From contig OX365955.1 in assembly GCA_947247005.1 (NCBI GenBank), forward strand, positions 13,745,322 through 13,809,321: a stretch of 64,000 nucleotides of DNA. Direction: 5' to 3'. Position 1 is the first letter of the stretch. Each line of letters starts with the position of its first letter. The stretch comes from Spisula solida. Its lineage: Eukaryota; Mollusca; Bivalvia; Venerida; Mactridae. The notes beneath the pieces were generated by a model that did no database searches, had not been told where the DNA came from, and saw nothing but the letters and a program-made list of their open reading frames with translations. Shown here one piece after another: positions 48,061-60,950 of the stretch. Position numbers and translations under genes: made by a program.

Positions 48061-48845
48061 GAAAAAAGTTCTGACGTCGACGTCACGTTGTGCCTACTTT
48101 GCGTTAGATCACTAGCCTTTTTCAAGTCCATTTTTAATTTATTATTATGAACACAAATAGAAGCTTTTGACATGTATGATCACGAAATGATTACTAAATA
48201 TCATGCACACTTTCATTATTACTTGTTTTCTTCAAAACTAAATATTTTAATGATAATCGTTTGTCGTCCGTTATTTTTGCTATCACGGAACGATAACACG
48301 TGCGTAATGTAACGAATAGCAGCACAACCTGTGTATGACATCACCATCAGTACGGCGAGTCTTAAGTGACCCCAAGTACCAATATTTATCACATTGCTAT
48401 TGCTTACATAAAAACTGTGACGGCTTGAATTTGCGCAAAAACGGTGAAAAATCCGCAAAATGCCCCGCCTAGGCGTATCAAGGGTTACCTTAGCAACCAT
48501 AGAGTTTAGCATGGTGTCGCTGTTATCATGGAAATTCAGGGAAACATTGTTAATGTATGTTATTACTTCCAACTTAAGTTTGAGTATAATCTAAAGTATC
48601 ATAAGAATAAAAAGTACTTTCAAAGATGAATCGGTTTGGTCAACTCACCAAAATAAGCAGATAAGGTCAGTATTGTACTTAAAATCTGTTTAATCCACCT
48701 TTGTGGAATATACCAAATTTTCCCGCCTTTCACATTATCCCGGACGCACTATAGTACCTAGGTTCGTTCTAAGCTGTCGCTCTACCAATAGACTATGTTG
48801 TAATAGTTACGCCGTGTTATATATACATGTATACGTTATCATATG

Positions 48846-48958
48846 TTATAGTTAGAACATAATAAGTAAATTTCAATGATTAAAAAGGGCGGAGCGAGCG
48901 AAGCGAAGCGAGGCCTTTTTAGTCATTAAAATAATTTACTTAATATGTTCTAACTAAC
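48846..48958. mobile_element. Foldback element, intact copy
   Basis: 'gttagaacataataagtaaattt' and 'ttaaaaagg' are mirrored by 'cctttttagtcattaaaat' and 'aatttacttaatatgttctaac', around a 'gcggagcgagcgaagcgaagcgagg' loop (written in parts). This is the compact form of the element seen expanded at 4.1-4.8 kb. Confidence 0.8.
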
Positions 48959-49112
48959 TTAGAATATAACATTCTGCATTCTGATTGGCCGATAGAAATT
49001 AGCGCCAACGCAAGACGCCAAGTCTGTTAAGAGAAAAGTTTAATGATTAAATTTTCATTTAACCGCGAAAATGCGGCGTTTTCATTGGCTCATAATGTAG
49101 GTTATATTCTAA
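48959..49112 (+). mobile_element. MITE, TTAGAATATAAC family, best copy (154 bp)
   Basis: The ends TTAGAATATAAC and GTTATATTCTAA are perfect 12-bp inverted repeats. It directly follows the foldback unit, the same neighbour arrangement as at 4.1-4.96 kb and at 44.65-44.85 kb. Confidence 0.85.
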
Positions 49113-49119
49113 TAGAGTA

Positions 49120-50100
49120 TACTTTTCAAATACTGGTATGTCGTAATATTTGACCAAAATTACTGTCAAATAGACTAAATCAATTGACATTAAACAAATT
49201 CAAGTTAGTGATGTAAATTTGTCATTAACAATGTATTATTGATAAGGGATGAATAATTTGATATTAGCAGTTTTGGTAAGGTGATCATATACCTCGGTGA
49301 CACTAATAGAATCGGCGCATCATTGTCGTCAATTGTGTGCATGTTTTCCTTTTAATGGCCATTATCTTATCACATTATCAGATCACATTATCAGAGACAG
49401 AAGATGTATAAAATATTATCAGATCACATTAACAGAGACAGAAGACGTATAAAATAACAATTAAATACCGTTGCATGATGTTTTGAATTGTTGTCTATGG
49501 TATGACGTAACTCATTTAAGCACAACAATATTTGGTAACTGAAAACATAACGAACTGAAATAATCAAATTTTGTGTGTCGAAGGTACATTTAAAGAGCGT
49601 TTATGTTACAACCTCGGGGAAACTGTTATTTAAATAAATATAAAGGAATCTGTGTTCAGAGCATAATGTTTGTTTCCATGTCTTAGGCATTACTGCAAGA
49701 GTAACTCGACAATTAATTGAAGACGTTGAGAAAGAAAAACAACATGCATTAGATACAAACTTTATACAAAACAAAAACATGTAAATTATATACATTTAGA
49801 AGTCCACGTTTACCGCGTGTTAAAGTTAGACGCATTACTCATAACCCAAACTTGATCCCAACAAAAGGCAAAATCATGACCTTAGCCTCCTCATACACCT
49901 GTGGTAGTGTTGTGCAGTGCATAAGTGAATTTATTTTTGTGCAAACGTATAGGCCGATGTACATGTTAATGAGTTTCAGACATTTTAGTTTTATATTTTA
50001 AAAGTGTTGATTGACAAATCTCTTCTGTAGCCGCTAAATCGGATTGTGTATCAATAAGTTATCATGAAGCCGTTTTATCATTATTTGCTCGCGGCTCAAG
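49120..50100. other. Intergenic, nothing recognised
   Basis: A 50-bp direct duplication ('cacattatcagagacagaagatgtataaaat') lies at 49,378-49,456. Otherwise AT-rich sequence. Confidence 0.4.
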
Positions 50101-50110
50101 TTGAATTGAA

Positions 50111-50675
50111 CAAGAGATGTTTGTAAAACACGTATGCCCCCATGGCAGCCCAATAGTCAGAAATGGGGAAAGTCACAGTGACATTGACCTTTGACCTCAA
50201 AATCAATAGGGGTCATCTACTGTTGCTGATCATCCTCCATGTAAAGTTGAAGATCATAGGTCAAAGCGTTCTTGAGTTATTGAACGGAAACCATTGAAAT
50301 AGTCAGAAATAGTAAAGGACACAATGACCCTGACCTTTGACCTACTGACCTCAAAATCAATAGGGGCCAACTACTGTTGCTGACCAACCTTCATGTAAAG
50401 TTTAAAGATCCTAGGTCAAAGCGTTCTTGAGTTATTGAACGGAAACCATTTAAATAGTCAGAAATAGTAAAGGTCACAATGACCTTTGACCTACTGACCT
50501 CAAAATCAATAGGGGTCATCTACTGATGCTGACCAACCTCCATGTAAATTTTGAAGATCCTAGGTCAAAGTGTTCTTGAGTTATTGAACGGAAACCATTT
50601 TATACGACCGACAGACAGACGACCGACAGACATGTGCAAAGCAATATACCCCCTCATCAAAGATGGGGGGCATAA
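50111..50675 (+). mobile_element. TATGCCCCC/GGGGGCATA mollusc repeat, three-unit copy
   Basis: Same family and orientation as 41283-41700 but with three 158-bp-type units. It contains a perfect AGGTCACAATGACCT (50471-50485) overlapping TGACCTTTGACCT (50480-50492), and further TGACCTTTGACCT at 50185-50197 and 50331-50343. It ends 'gatggggggcataa'. Confidence 0.85.
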
Positions 50676-50734
50676 TTATGTGTGTAAAATACTGAACTAT
50701 AATTGGTTAATGCAAATTTACATAATCTGTGTAG

Positions 50735-50935
50735 TGATTCTGGGATTCCGGTCCGTTTGCGGTACGGGTGGGTACGGGTTTTATCGTGTCCAAAATGCCC
50801 CGAGTATCCCGTGTTTTGGTGAGTTGAGTCGGCGTGGTTGTTCTCTTCTCGTTTGGCTGTCGGACAGTGCGGTTGTGTGTGAAAGCGTTGGGATTAATGG
50901 GCTGCAAGCGCGGAATAGGCAATAGACAGTAATTA
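50735..50935. other. GC-rich island of about 200 bp
   Basis: It stands out in base composition, and both strands stay open (plus-strand frame 50,551-50,925; minus-strand frame 50,922-50,707). Neither product matches a family I recognise, and the composition alone lowers the stop-codon rate. Confidence 0.3.
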
Positions 50936-51479
50936 GAGACTGATAGACCTAGGGTGCGGTTTTCTTCATCTGTATGAAATGATTAGATTGGTTAAAAACA
51001 GAAGCCACTCATTTGTAGTGGACGTTCTGTAAAGGTTTTGGAGATATTCGAACTTAGCTCTTCAACGTGGACGTGTCGATGGTTTTCCATTAGAATTAAA
51101 TAACGCAGTTAATATTATATTTGTTTGGAATTTACCAACACTGACTTTACCATGTTGTTATATTATTGTTGATTGTAGACTTGTGAGAATTCTCACGCGC
51201 AAAATACACAGTCTGGAAATCCGAACAGGCGTCAGTTATATTTATTCAAACAGTAGTTAAAGCCTGAATCCCGTGCATCACATACGGTGGAAGTCAAGTT
51301 CCAAACAACCATTCATGTGAAAAAAACCCTGATAAACGAGAAGAAATCACAATGTCAGAACTATACATTATTGTAAGTTTTCAAGTTGAATGCGTATGTA
51401 TATATTGATATCAACGTTCCGTCTGTGAATTACCAGTTGTGCCGTTTTGCCAACCTTTTTAAACTAAAGAATGACTGTA

Positions 51480-52394
51480 CGAGGGGTGTTCGATATGTAT
51501 TGTCACTTGGGTCACAAATAAGAAACTTCGTTGATATCTTTAAATATTTTTACATTTCTGGAACCATCAAGATTTCCGCAATATTTCGTGAAAAAAATCA
51601 ATAAAATTTAATTACCGGAATGTTGTTTCTGTTGTCTTTTCAAAGGGTTAGTAATAGACACTGCGACTTTTTGCGAATAACTGTCGATTAAAACTTCCTT
51701 TCGAGAAATAATCTTATTCCACAACTATTATACCGTAAATAATCTAAATTCCTTAGATAAAAACATGATTTGCTGTACTTGATTGCCATTTAAACAAAAT
51801 GAGCATTTCAAAGTCGCGAAAATAGGTGTTAAAATTAGTCAAAAAAGCATGCTTTTTTTATTGACAATTTTCGATTAGTTTTATTGATTGGAATTTGACA
51901 TATCATACATGTATGTAAGCCATAAATCATCAACATTGATTTCTGAGAGGAATTTGCGATCAAAATACAATTGATATGAAGTTATTGGTGCGTGAAACAA
52001 CAAGCATCATTTGGTATAAATTAGAGTGATCTCCCTTGTTTTGATCGTCTTACTCGTAGACAACAAATACTTTCATTTTGATTTAAAGTTCTAATGGAAA
52101 TATAAGAATCCAGTTATCGTATCGTATGTTGCAGTTTAACGAATACTGACATTTACTTTTCTAAACAACTACTGCAAAGATGACACAAATTTAGCTTAAA
52201 ATGAACATTAGGCCAGTGTACTCGAGCATACCCCTTCTAAGTTCAATAAATTATTTAATTGTTGACGAAAGGCTGTGTAATGTCCTAGATATAGAAAAGA
52301 AACATACCACTTTTAGACAGTAATCGTAGAATCCTTCTAAATAGTGTCATAGAAAAATGCCACCGACAGTGACAATACATATCGAACAATACAT
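51480..52394. mobile_element. Mariner-type TIR element, about 915 bp, no transposase
   Basis: The left end is TA-CGAGGGGTGTTCGATATG. TGTTCGATATGTATTGTCAC near the left end recurs as its exact complement at 52369-52388. The outermost bases of the right end are altered. The interior is AT-rich with no recognisable transposase, so a deletion derivative. Confidence 0.55.
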
Positions 52395-52399
52395 TCTTT

Positions 52400-53175
52400 A
52401 AATCTGATTCAATTTGCTTCATGACATTGTTGTCCCTTTGGTTTTGATGTGTACATTATTATTGCAATTGTTAATAGTTTGAAATCGACGTGGATTATTT
52501 TTTGCAAACATACCAAAGACAAAATAATAATGGTACCAGGTACTCAAACACTCAGCATTTAAAAGGGTTACTGACTTGTCTTCCCTCATACAACATTGAT
52601 ACTATCAGGAATGAAGAGCCGATCGTAACTAATACATGCATTAAGTCAAATATATCAATTAAATAACTTGATTATTTTGGGATATTTAATTCAGTTTTAC
52701 AATTTGTTTCACAGTCTAGCTACAGAGCTAAGAGAAATCAAAACATCAAATGGTTGGTGATATGCACACTGAATGTGATTTCGTTAAATAGATACAGGTA
52801 CATCGTACATACATTGTTAGCTTAAACTATTAATTTGATTTACTGATATAATGTATTGTTATCGCAAATACTAATAAAGAGCTAATACAATTTCGATTTT
52901 TGTGATAATAAATCGTGAAATGTTGCGGTTGGAGAGTAAACATCGATCTTTCGTAAATATTCGTTCCATATTAGTGTATGCTCCGATAGGTTATTGTCAC
53001 TTATGAGCAATGTTGTATTACCCATTGTTTCAAGTGTTTTGTGATTGATGCTGTTAAATATTGTTTAACGAATTCAACCATTTATAAATAATTGGTTTTA
53101 AGTTTTGTATTGAATCAGTTGTCGTGTGTAATCTTTAAATGAAATTTTACTGTTTGAAACAATATTGAATTCGCT
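52400..53175. other. No gene recognised; includes a short block paired with 44,560-44,645
   Basis: 'accatttataaataattggttt' and its flanks (about 53,030-53,115) match the sequence just before the MITE at 44,651. Confidence 0.4.
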
Positions 53176-54235
53176 GAACAAATCTGTATTTTATTGAGAA
53201 CATCTCTTCAGTAGTATTAGTTTGTAACCATTGAAGCGTTATAATAAGATAATGATTGTCGTATGATTGTTCTGTCTGATGCTTGATGATTTTTCGAGAT
53301 GTTTTGCTCTCTTCCTACAGACATTGACCATACAATAGAATGCATAACATCATAGATAAACCAGTAAAACTTTCACTTACAGCATCAAATGACAATACTC
53401 TAATAACACATTCGTATTGACCCTTGCGAGAACGGGATTGCCTAGTTAAGGCTGTCAGAGGCGGGACACAGAATTATGTAATTTCGGAATACAGTGAACA
53501 GTATTTCTCTGAATAATTGTTACTTGGTCCACAGTTCGACGAATTTCTAATTGGTCACACTATAAAACTTGATACTGTGTGATATATTCAAGCAATACAT
53601 ATAAAGTTGTGTAGATTGACAGAAATAAAACACGTGGTCAGGTACAAAATCATCCATGCGGTTTGTGCGAAATGGCTTTTGTGCACGTGGTGCTCGTGCA
53701 CGGCATGGACTATTTTCGTATTTGGTACGATACAATGTATCCTTAGTGGATTGGCTTTTATGAAAAACATTTGTAAGGACATTTGTTTACAATGGCGATT
53801 TCAAAATCTGGCGCCTAAAATCAGTGACTTATTATTAAACTAGTCCGTCCCTTAACCTGTCATGTTGTCATGGTATAATGACCAGAGGTGTCTATGCTGC
53901 AGAGAGTGGGTCTTGTAAAGGTAAAAAAATAACTGACAAAATATTTTCTGTTGGTATTTTATTATCGTTTATGTAACATTTGCCAGGACATGTATCGTCG
54001 ATGAGATGCATACGAGCTAAAATGAAACTGAATCAAGATTGAAACATACCAGTTGTGACTAGGGACACTAATTTTAGATAATGTTTCCAGAAAAAATAAA
54101 GCTCAAGTATTTATTCCCAGAAGTGATACGGTACAAATTAGATAGTGACTTGAATAATAAACCTAAATTCGGGGAATTGGCGACTAGTGAAGAAGCGTTT
54201 AGCTCATACGTTTACTATATTAGGGTAAATTATTC
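53176..54235 (+). repeat. Segmental duplication, copy 2
   Basis: Partner of 46014-47060. It keeps the acceptor-like 'ctcttcctacagacattg', but the frame that is open in copy 1 meets TAG about a dozen codons on (53321 onwards). Confidence 0.7.
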
Positions 54236-54239
54236 ACTT

Positions 54240-57150
54240 GTTTCCCCATATCAGTGACCGAGTGTATTGGAAATGTATTTAGGAGTTGTGGGATATGTTA
54301 GTTAGGTAAGGATGTTATGTGGGAAAGATAGAGTACAGGGAATTATGTATACTTGCAGAATATTAGTACATATTTATAAAGGTCAATAGAAACAATAAAT
54401 ATCTTTAAAACATATATACAGCGTTGAGTTAAAAGACATACTGCAAATGTTATATTTTTTTCAATACATTTGCAAAAGATGTCAACTAGTTTTAGACATG
54501 AAAAAGTGAATCTGCCACTCACAAATATATCGAAGCAGGCACCTTTCTTAGAGACATCCATCCACCATGACAGAGAAATCTCCAGCACAAATGTGATTTT
54601 TTCCCCTCAATATGTTGGAAACAGAAGTATGAGGAAGAAAACAGAAGCAAATTGAAACTATTGTATATTGTATTCTGACTGTAACAAAACACGTAATGTG
54701 TTATAATTTAAAAACGGGTTGGATCATTGAAAATGGAGATATCTGGCAATCATGTAAAGTAATATAAAATGGTGTAAATTTAGTATTTGATGAACCATTA
54801 TTATGCATATCCACATGCAGGACTCTACAAATCTTGTCAAAACAGAAAACATATTTTATACTTCGGCTGCAATATATATAATCTTGCGTCTTATGAAATT
54901 TTCGGCAACTTTTTGCAAAAGTACACTTTTTTGTTTTTACAGTTTATTGTTTTACTTTTTTTAATTTTCACACCCGTATTGTTGACGATGATATATTAAA
55001 ACAAGTCACTTCTGGTGCCGGTCGGTTAAATTTCCCGCAAATTTAAAGTTATTTTGAATAAAACGGCTGTTATTTTATGCCGACGACCAATATTTTGTGT
55101 TACAACTTACACAGAGATTTTCGTTTATCCACCGGATCTTGTCTTCCTATGATTAAATACTTTTCTATACGAACATAAATAGCTAAAGCATTGTAGACAA
55201 TTTCATAACGAATAATTTGGTATATGATATTTAATGTATTGAATGAAATTGAAACATTTATCAACTACTGTTCTAGAGCAAGTGTTAGGAATTACGAACG
55301 TATTCAGTAGCAAGTTTACACAGTTATATTGCCTGTATAAAGTTAGCGTAAAGAAGCGACGCTATAGACCACTGTACTTTTCAATACACTACGAATACAA
55401 AAATATACGAAATAGCACCTAACTTTATGTGTTAAGATAACTATAAACTGTCCATTTATATTCACTTATAACTTCGGTGCGGTTTTTTTAGAAGCATTTG
55501 ATTGGCTTTTATAGTAGGTCAAACTCCAAGCTAGACAGCTAACGCTGAAAAAAACTCACTAAAAATATGCAATTCAATTCAATTCAACCAGAAGAACAAA
55601 AGTGATCTGTAAATTAAAAGTCTTGTTCTCTATCTTCTTATATGGACTCGTGCACATCCTTCTGACAATGTAATAAATGCTCAACTAAGTACATTACGTA
55701 AAGTCTACGCTGTCTATATAAGATAATGTTGTAAACAGACTACGACGCGTTAGTTTGATTTATATCGCAGTGTCTCTAATTCATCAAGGAATACCGCCTG
55801 CAGCATGTAATGGTGTAACACAGATATTCAATCAAATGATACCGTTGATACTGTTCTCCAATGTAAAACATGCATGTAATTCGTTATTAGCGATTGCTGT
55901 CTCCTGACTCGGCGTCAGACGAATTACTTTGCGTGTGCATTATTCAGTAATGTCGTTAAATTAACTCGGAATTTTATTTAGGACACGTCACTTAGTTAGG
56001 TTTGTTGGGTAGCTCCAATCTAAACGTTCGTAGTCAACTGAGAATTGACTTAAGATAAAAACTATTGGAATGATTCAACTAACCCTTTTATGTGGCTCAT
56101 TTAAAACTTACATGGAACCGGTGGGACCATTTTCATTTTCAGATTCATACACTTATTTGTATTGTATTTGCTCCTGAACTTGCGTGTTATTTGATATCAA
56201 AAAACGTATAATGTGTCATTGTATCGAAATAATAACGTCGCATTGATCGGGACTGTATAAACTGAAACAATCCAAGAGTTAGAAAAAGGCACATTCAACC
56301 CACTTCCTACTAGATCTATACCTACTTATTTGTCTAATTAATTAAATTAATGCATATCATTTTCGACTAGGTGAATAAGTTACAACAGTTTTGCATACTC
56401 AGTATACATGTATATATTAATGAGTATGCAAATGAGTAAATGTTTAAAGACTTATTTGTAGCAACATCCCAATGCGTTAGCTTCATTTTCATACCATTTG
56501 TATAACCTTTGACCGAACACTGACACAAATATAATGAGATATATACATGTGCATGTATAAAATGCACTTATCAGACCTTTTAACTAATTCTGAGAAAACG
56601 AGGCAAAACCAAGGATGGCATCCGGTCGTTTCATATATCATACATATCAAAGATAACATATAGCATGGATGCCACATTCTAGTCTCCGATGCCATGGCCT
56701 GAAACATTTACTCCTCATCGATTCCCGACTAATCCAGTAGCAGCCCACACTACAATTAAACTTGCTTCGGTGAATGATTGTGATACCTTATTGTTCGTAT
56801 AATTTGAGATTATATTAATTTACTAGAAAAAAATGTAGTGGTTATTTGACACGAAACGTATGTCCAATAAATATTCAAAAATTGTTTCTGGTTCTGTAAT
56901 GGGTCGGATAATATTACGCTTATGACATTCACTGAATAATCTGTATCTTAGTGCTTCTCGACAGTATAGTCGACCTAGTTACCTCAATATTACGCCCACA
57001 AATATGCACTTTAAACATGTCTCATTATTGAGTTGGTATTGCCAGAGAAGAATGGTGAAAATTGACTTGCCGACTGTGGTCTTAACTTATTTGTATTGGA
57101 CATTGTGGCGTGTGATTTCGGTCTGTGATTTGTCTTTGTGTGTTCCATTA
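54240..57150. other. Intergenic, nothing recognised
   Basis: Short ORFs only; none has a family pattern, a convincing start and splice support together. Confidence 0.4.
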
Positions 57151-57161
57151 TGTGCTCTGCT

Positions 57162-58088
57162 CACAGCATGAAAACACGGATTTAAGTGCAAATAATATTT
57201 TATTATATTTACTTTTATTTGGAATTTCACAAAAACGTCAAATTTAAGTCGATTTATTTTCCGTATATTAACTAAATTTAATTTGTAAATTTAATCGCAA
57301 ATAATACTATATTATCTTTCCGTTTATTTGGAATTTCACAAAAACGTCCATAATACTAGTACATGCATCCAACTAGATTGGCGTTTAGTTTACATGTAGA
57401 TCTCCAAATTTCATTTCACAAATTTTAAAATTAGAAGAATTTCCATAATTGTTTTATTACCTCCCTTGAATAAAAATATTAGTAAATTTGTATATATCTT
57501 TTCCTTGCAGTTTAATATACTTTAAATACAAATAATACCGTTAAGTAGTTTCATAATGAACTAGTGTATGTGTAACATCTTTAAATTCTACTTCATATTT
57601 GCTCATGAACATTGAAATAAAAAGCAGTACATATAGCTAATATAAAAACATAGTTATACTTTATAAATCGTACAAAGAATTATTTGTATTGCTTACTGCT
57701 CTACTACTGAAAGGTTTGTTGTCTTATTTGTACAATATGTGCAGAATAAATTGTATTAAAAACCAAACAAATATATAAAAAATTTAAATCACCTTTAAAT
57801 GCAACTTAAATTTCAAATTTAAGTTAAACTTTAATCGCATTTAAGTTTGCGTTTATTTTGCATAAACGTGCATTTAATCCCATTTATATTCTATATTTAA
57901 TCACCTTTAAATGCAACTTAAATGTGACTTAAACTTGTAGGAATAATTCTACTTAAATGTAGCATTAAACTTAACTTAAATATGGAATTTAATAGCTACT
58001 TTTTTCTGATTAAATGTATTTAAATTCCGAATATAATTAAATTTAAGTTAAGTTTAATAGTAAATTAAACGTAATATTTCATGCTGTG
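57162..58088. mobile_element. AT-rich TIR element, 927 bp
   Basis: CACAGCATGAAA at 57162-57173 is mirrored by TTTCATGCTGTG at 58077-58088. Inside is a ~52-bp direct duplication ('tatttggaatttcacaaaaacgtc' at about 57,217 and 57,325). A zone dense in 'acttaaat/atttaagt' follows (57,790-58,060). Flanking 8-mers agree only partly. Confidence 0.6.
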
Positions 58089-58490
58089 GCTGTTTCTGTT
58101 GAATGCTCCTTTTCCTTACAATACGTTATTGATATCCTTAAGGGGTTATTTGAACAGATATATATTTATTATGTTTAATGGACCACCCATGATGTGCGAC
58201 AAACATAACCGATAGTCTCTCTAACATTTCTCAATCGTCTCGCTCAGTAATGATAAACGACCAGTTGTTACAGATTAACTGCGTATTTCGAGTAAATCAT
58301 TTACTGTTACCATGTGATCACGTTTCCTCTCAGATATTCAGACACTGAAGATGCCAAGAATTACATACACCAATTTGTCAAGTTAATCCAGATAGTGAGT
58401 CATATGAGGCATCACATTTGATTGCTCCATATACAGTTCAATACAGGCTAATAGATTGATCATTGTTGAGAAAATTGCCTCTATTCTAGT

Positions 58491-58885
58491 AATGAATAAA
58501 ATGATTGACAAACCAGTTTGTAGTGAGTGAGAGTTGATAGTTCTATATACTCGAGTAATTATATTACTTAAGAAGCATCATTGATGTACGTCCGTAAAGT
58601 AAGAAGCCCATACACCGGAATAGTATAGTAATGAATACAATTACCGACAAACCAGTACGAAGTTTGTAAGAGTTGATAGTTCTGTAAACTCGAGTAATTA
58701 TATTTCTTAGGAAGCATCATTAATTTCCATCCGTAAAACACGAAGGCTTCAGCCCGGACCGATGTTATAAGAATGAATAACATGCTTGACAAAACAGTTT
58801 GGCGTGAATGAGAGTTTAAAGAAACTACGTTACTTAAGAAGCACCATTGATGTAAGTCCGTAAAACATGAAGCTTAAATAAATGA
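58491..58885 (+). repeat. Three diverged tandem units of about 140 bp
   Basis: 'aatgaata-aa-at--ttgacaaa-cagt' recurs at about 58,491, 58,630 and 58,772, each followed by 'gagagttgatag' or a variant, 'agaagca(t/c)cattgatgta' and 'gtccgtaaa'. Confidence 0.75.
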
Positions 58886-59142
58886 ACGAGAGGGAATGAC
58901 AAGTATATTTTATTATTAATATGTCTGACCGGATAATTATCCGATAAATCCTAGTAACCTAAACCTCTGAAATCCCGAGAAAGGCTATTCCATGGTTTAA
59001 ATTCACATGACTACACGTATTGCATTTCCTTATTTACATGTTTTACTAGGATTGTAAAACAAGTCATTACATAATATTACATTCGCCCATTGGGTCTATT
59101 TCGGTATCCAAAAATCTTGAAAAACTACAACAATAACTAATA

Positions 59143-60018
59143 CCCCAATCACACGACTCTCGAATCAGCCGGAATGGGCCCGAATGAGTCGGAATGAAGA
59201 AAGAATAAACATTCGAAACACATTCCGAATGATAACTCGAATTGACCAAAATTATTACAGCTTTGTCAAAATGCCGTTGGAATACTTCAAATACCATTCA
59301 AATACAATTCTTATATACTTCGAGTATAACTCGAATACACTTCGAGTCCGCCTGGAATGATAGCGGAGATTGTGCACGCATATGTTTTCAAAATACGGTA
59401 AACACAAGCATCGGACCGTTTTGCACGGGATTATTCACGGGTTGTGCACGGGTAGTGTGTTTAATATCAGTACCTATAATGGCTTTAAGTAATGTTTCGA
59501 ATATAGTCAGAATGCCGTAAGAATATTTAAAATGTAATCAGAATGTCGGAAGAATACACTTCGGTAGCCGTTCGATATTCCACCCGACTTCGAATGTATC
59601 TCGAAAGTTTTGAACATGCGCAAAACATTCGAAGTGGACACAGGAATGGGCCGGAATATATCGAATGCACTACGAATTGACTCAGCATGCAGACAGAATG
59701 TTTCGAACGCATTTCGATCATGAAGGAATACACCTCGAATTGCTATTCCTACGGCATTCCGGCTCATTCCGACGCCGTGTGATCTGGACAGTATCAATAA
59801 ATACAGAGTGTTTTGAATAACAGTTTATTCATTTTTATTTTAATATGTATTTTATTTCAAACGAACTAGGTTTAGAGCATGTTAAAACATTCAAACTGGC
59901 CCGAACATATGGAATGTACTCGGAATGCAGTCGGAATACATTTCGAACATACAAGAATGTACCACGAATTGCTATTCCTACGGCATTCCGGCTCATTCCG
60001 ACTCTCGTGTGATTGGGG
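59143..60018. mobile_element. TIR element CCCCAATCACACGA, 876 bp, TA target
   Basis: CCCCAATCACACGA at 59143 is mirrored by TCGTGTGATTGGGG ending at 60018, with TA on both sides. The interior is packed with 'ggaatg', 'cgaat' and 'attcc' words in both orientations. The right-end block 'ctattcctacggcattccgg' occurs twice (59,742 and 59,968), so the right end is duplicated. No transposase; short ORFs here are repeat artefacts. Confidence 0.8.
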
Positions 60019-60019
60019 T

Positions 60020-60945
60020 ATAAAAGGGCCAATAACAGGAACTATAAAATAGACATATCGCACGTCACCAGCTAGTAACGCCTAAAATAAATGGATAACA
60101 ATTAATTGTTTATTTTCCCTCCCTCAACTAACCCATCAAAATCGCCCCTACCAGAGTTTTTTTATTAAGAAATTAGAAAATTGGGACGTAACTTGGTGAA
60201 AGTCGTTCAATATAACTTCTTTAAAGTATACATGTAATAATTATTCAAAACGTAATTTTCCTACCTACCTATCAAACCCTAAATATACTTGAACGAGTAC
60301 TGTATGTGAACTCATGTATAATTATGTAAGGAATATTTATACAGGACACACTTCAGACATCTCTAACATATCGACTCATTGAATGCAAACCAGTTTGGTT
60401 GGCATTGTCAGATTGCATATATATACAGACAAATGGATTACACAGGACATGGGCAAACAACATGTCGACAGTATGGTAATATTTATTTGAAAAAGCACGC
60501 ATATACAACATAGTCGGCGCTGACAGAAAAAGGATAAAACAGTTCTTATTCGCAATAACAGTGGTTGCATGATCAAAGTCTTACGAAGAATCATACGCCA
60601 AATGATTTAACAAACAAACAAACAGAAGTTATAATAAACTAAAAACATAATATGAACTAAGGCGCTGCCTATTTAGCGGATTTTATCTTAAACATTAAAG
60701 AAATGCTAAGCTATACACTAGCAGGCTTTCAAGTGGCCCTACATTTCTTATTTTCTGGCATCCCTAAAACACTCAACCAGTGGTCCCTGTATCGCTCAGA
60801 TGTGCCCACTGCTATAGTAGAACCATATACTAGAACCATATTCCAACTGTACATTGATTTACCTGCATTATTTAGCTATTGTTCAAATGAACCACCCAAA
60901 GAGTATTGTTACCAATTTGAAATGAAATCCGGCCCGTACTTTTAG
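60020..60945. other. No supported gene
   Basis: An ATG-started 80-codon plus-strand frame at 60,703-60,945 has ordinary composition, but no family, splice or promoter support. Confidence 0.35.
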
Positions 60946-60950
60946 AGTTA

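Noticed and set aside
48219..48572. 117-codon minus-strand ORF considered as mariner transposase
   Set aside because: No helix-turn-helix, catalytic Asp context or WVP linker is readable; only the short downstream C-terminal motif and end support a relic.
50707..50925. Overlapping plus and minus ORFs in a GC-rich island
   Set aside because: Open frames on both strands are expected from low stop frequency at high GC; no domain match.
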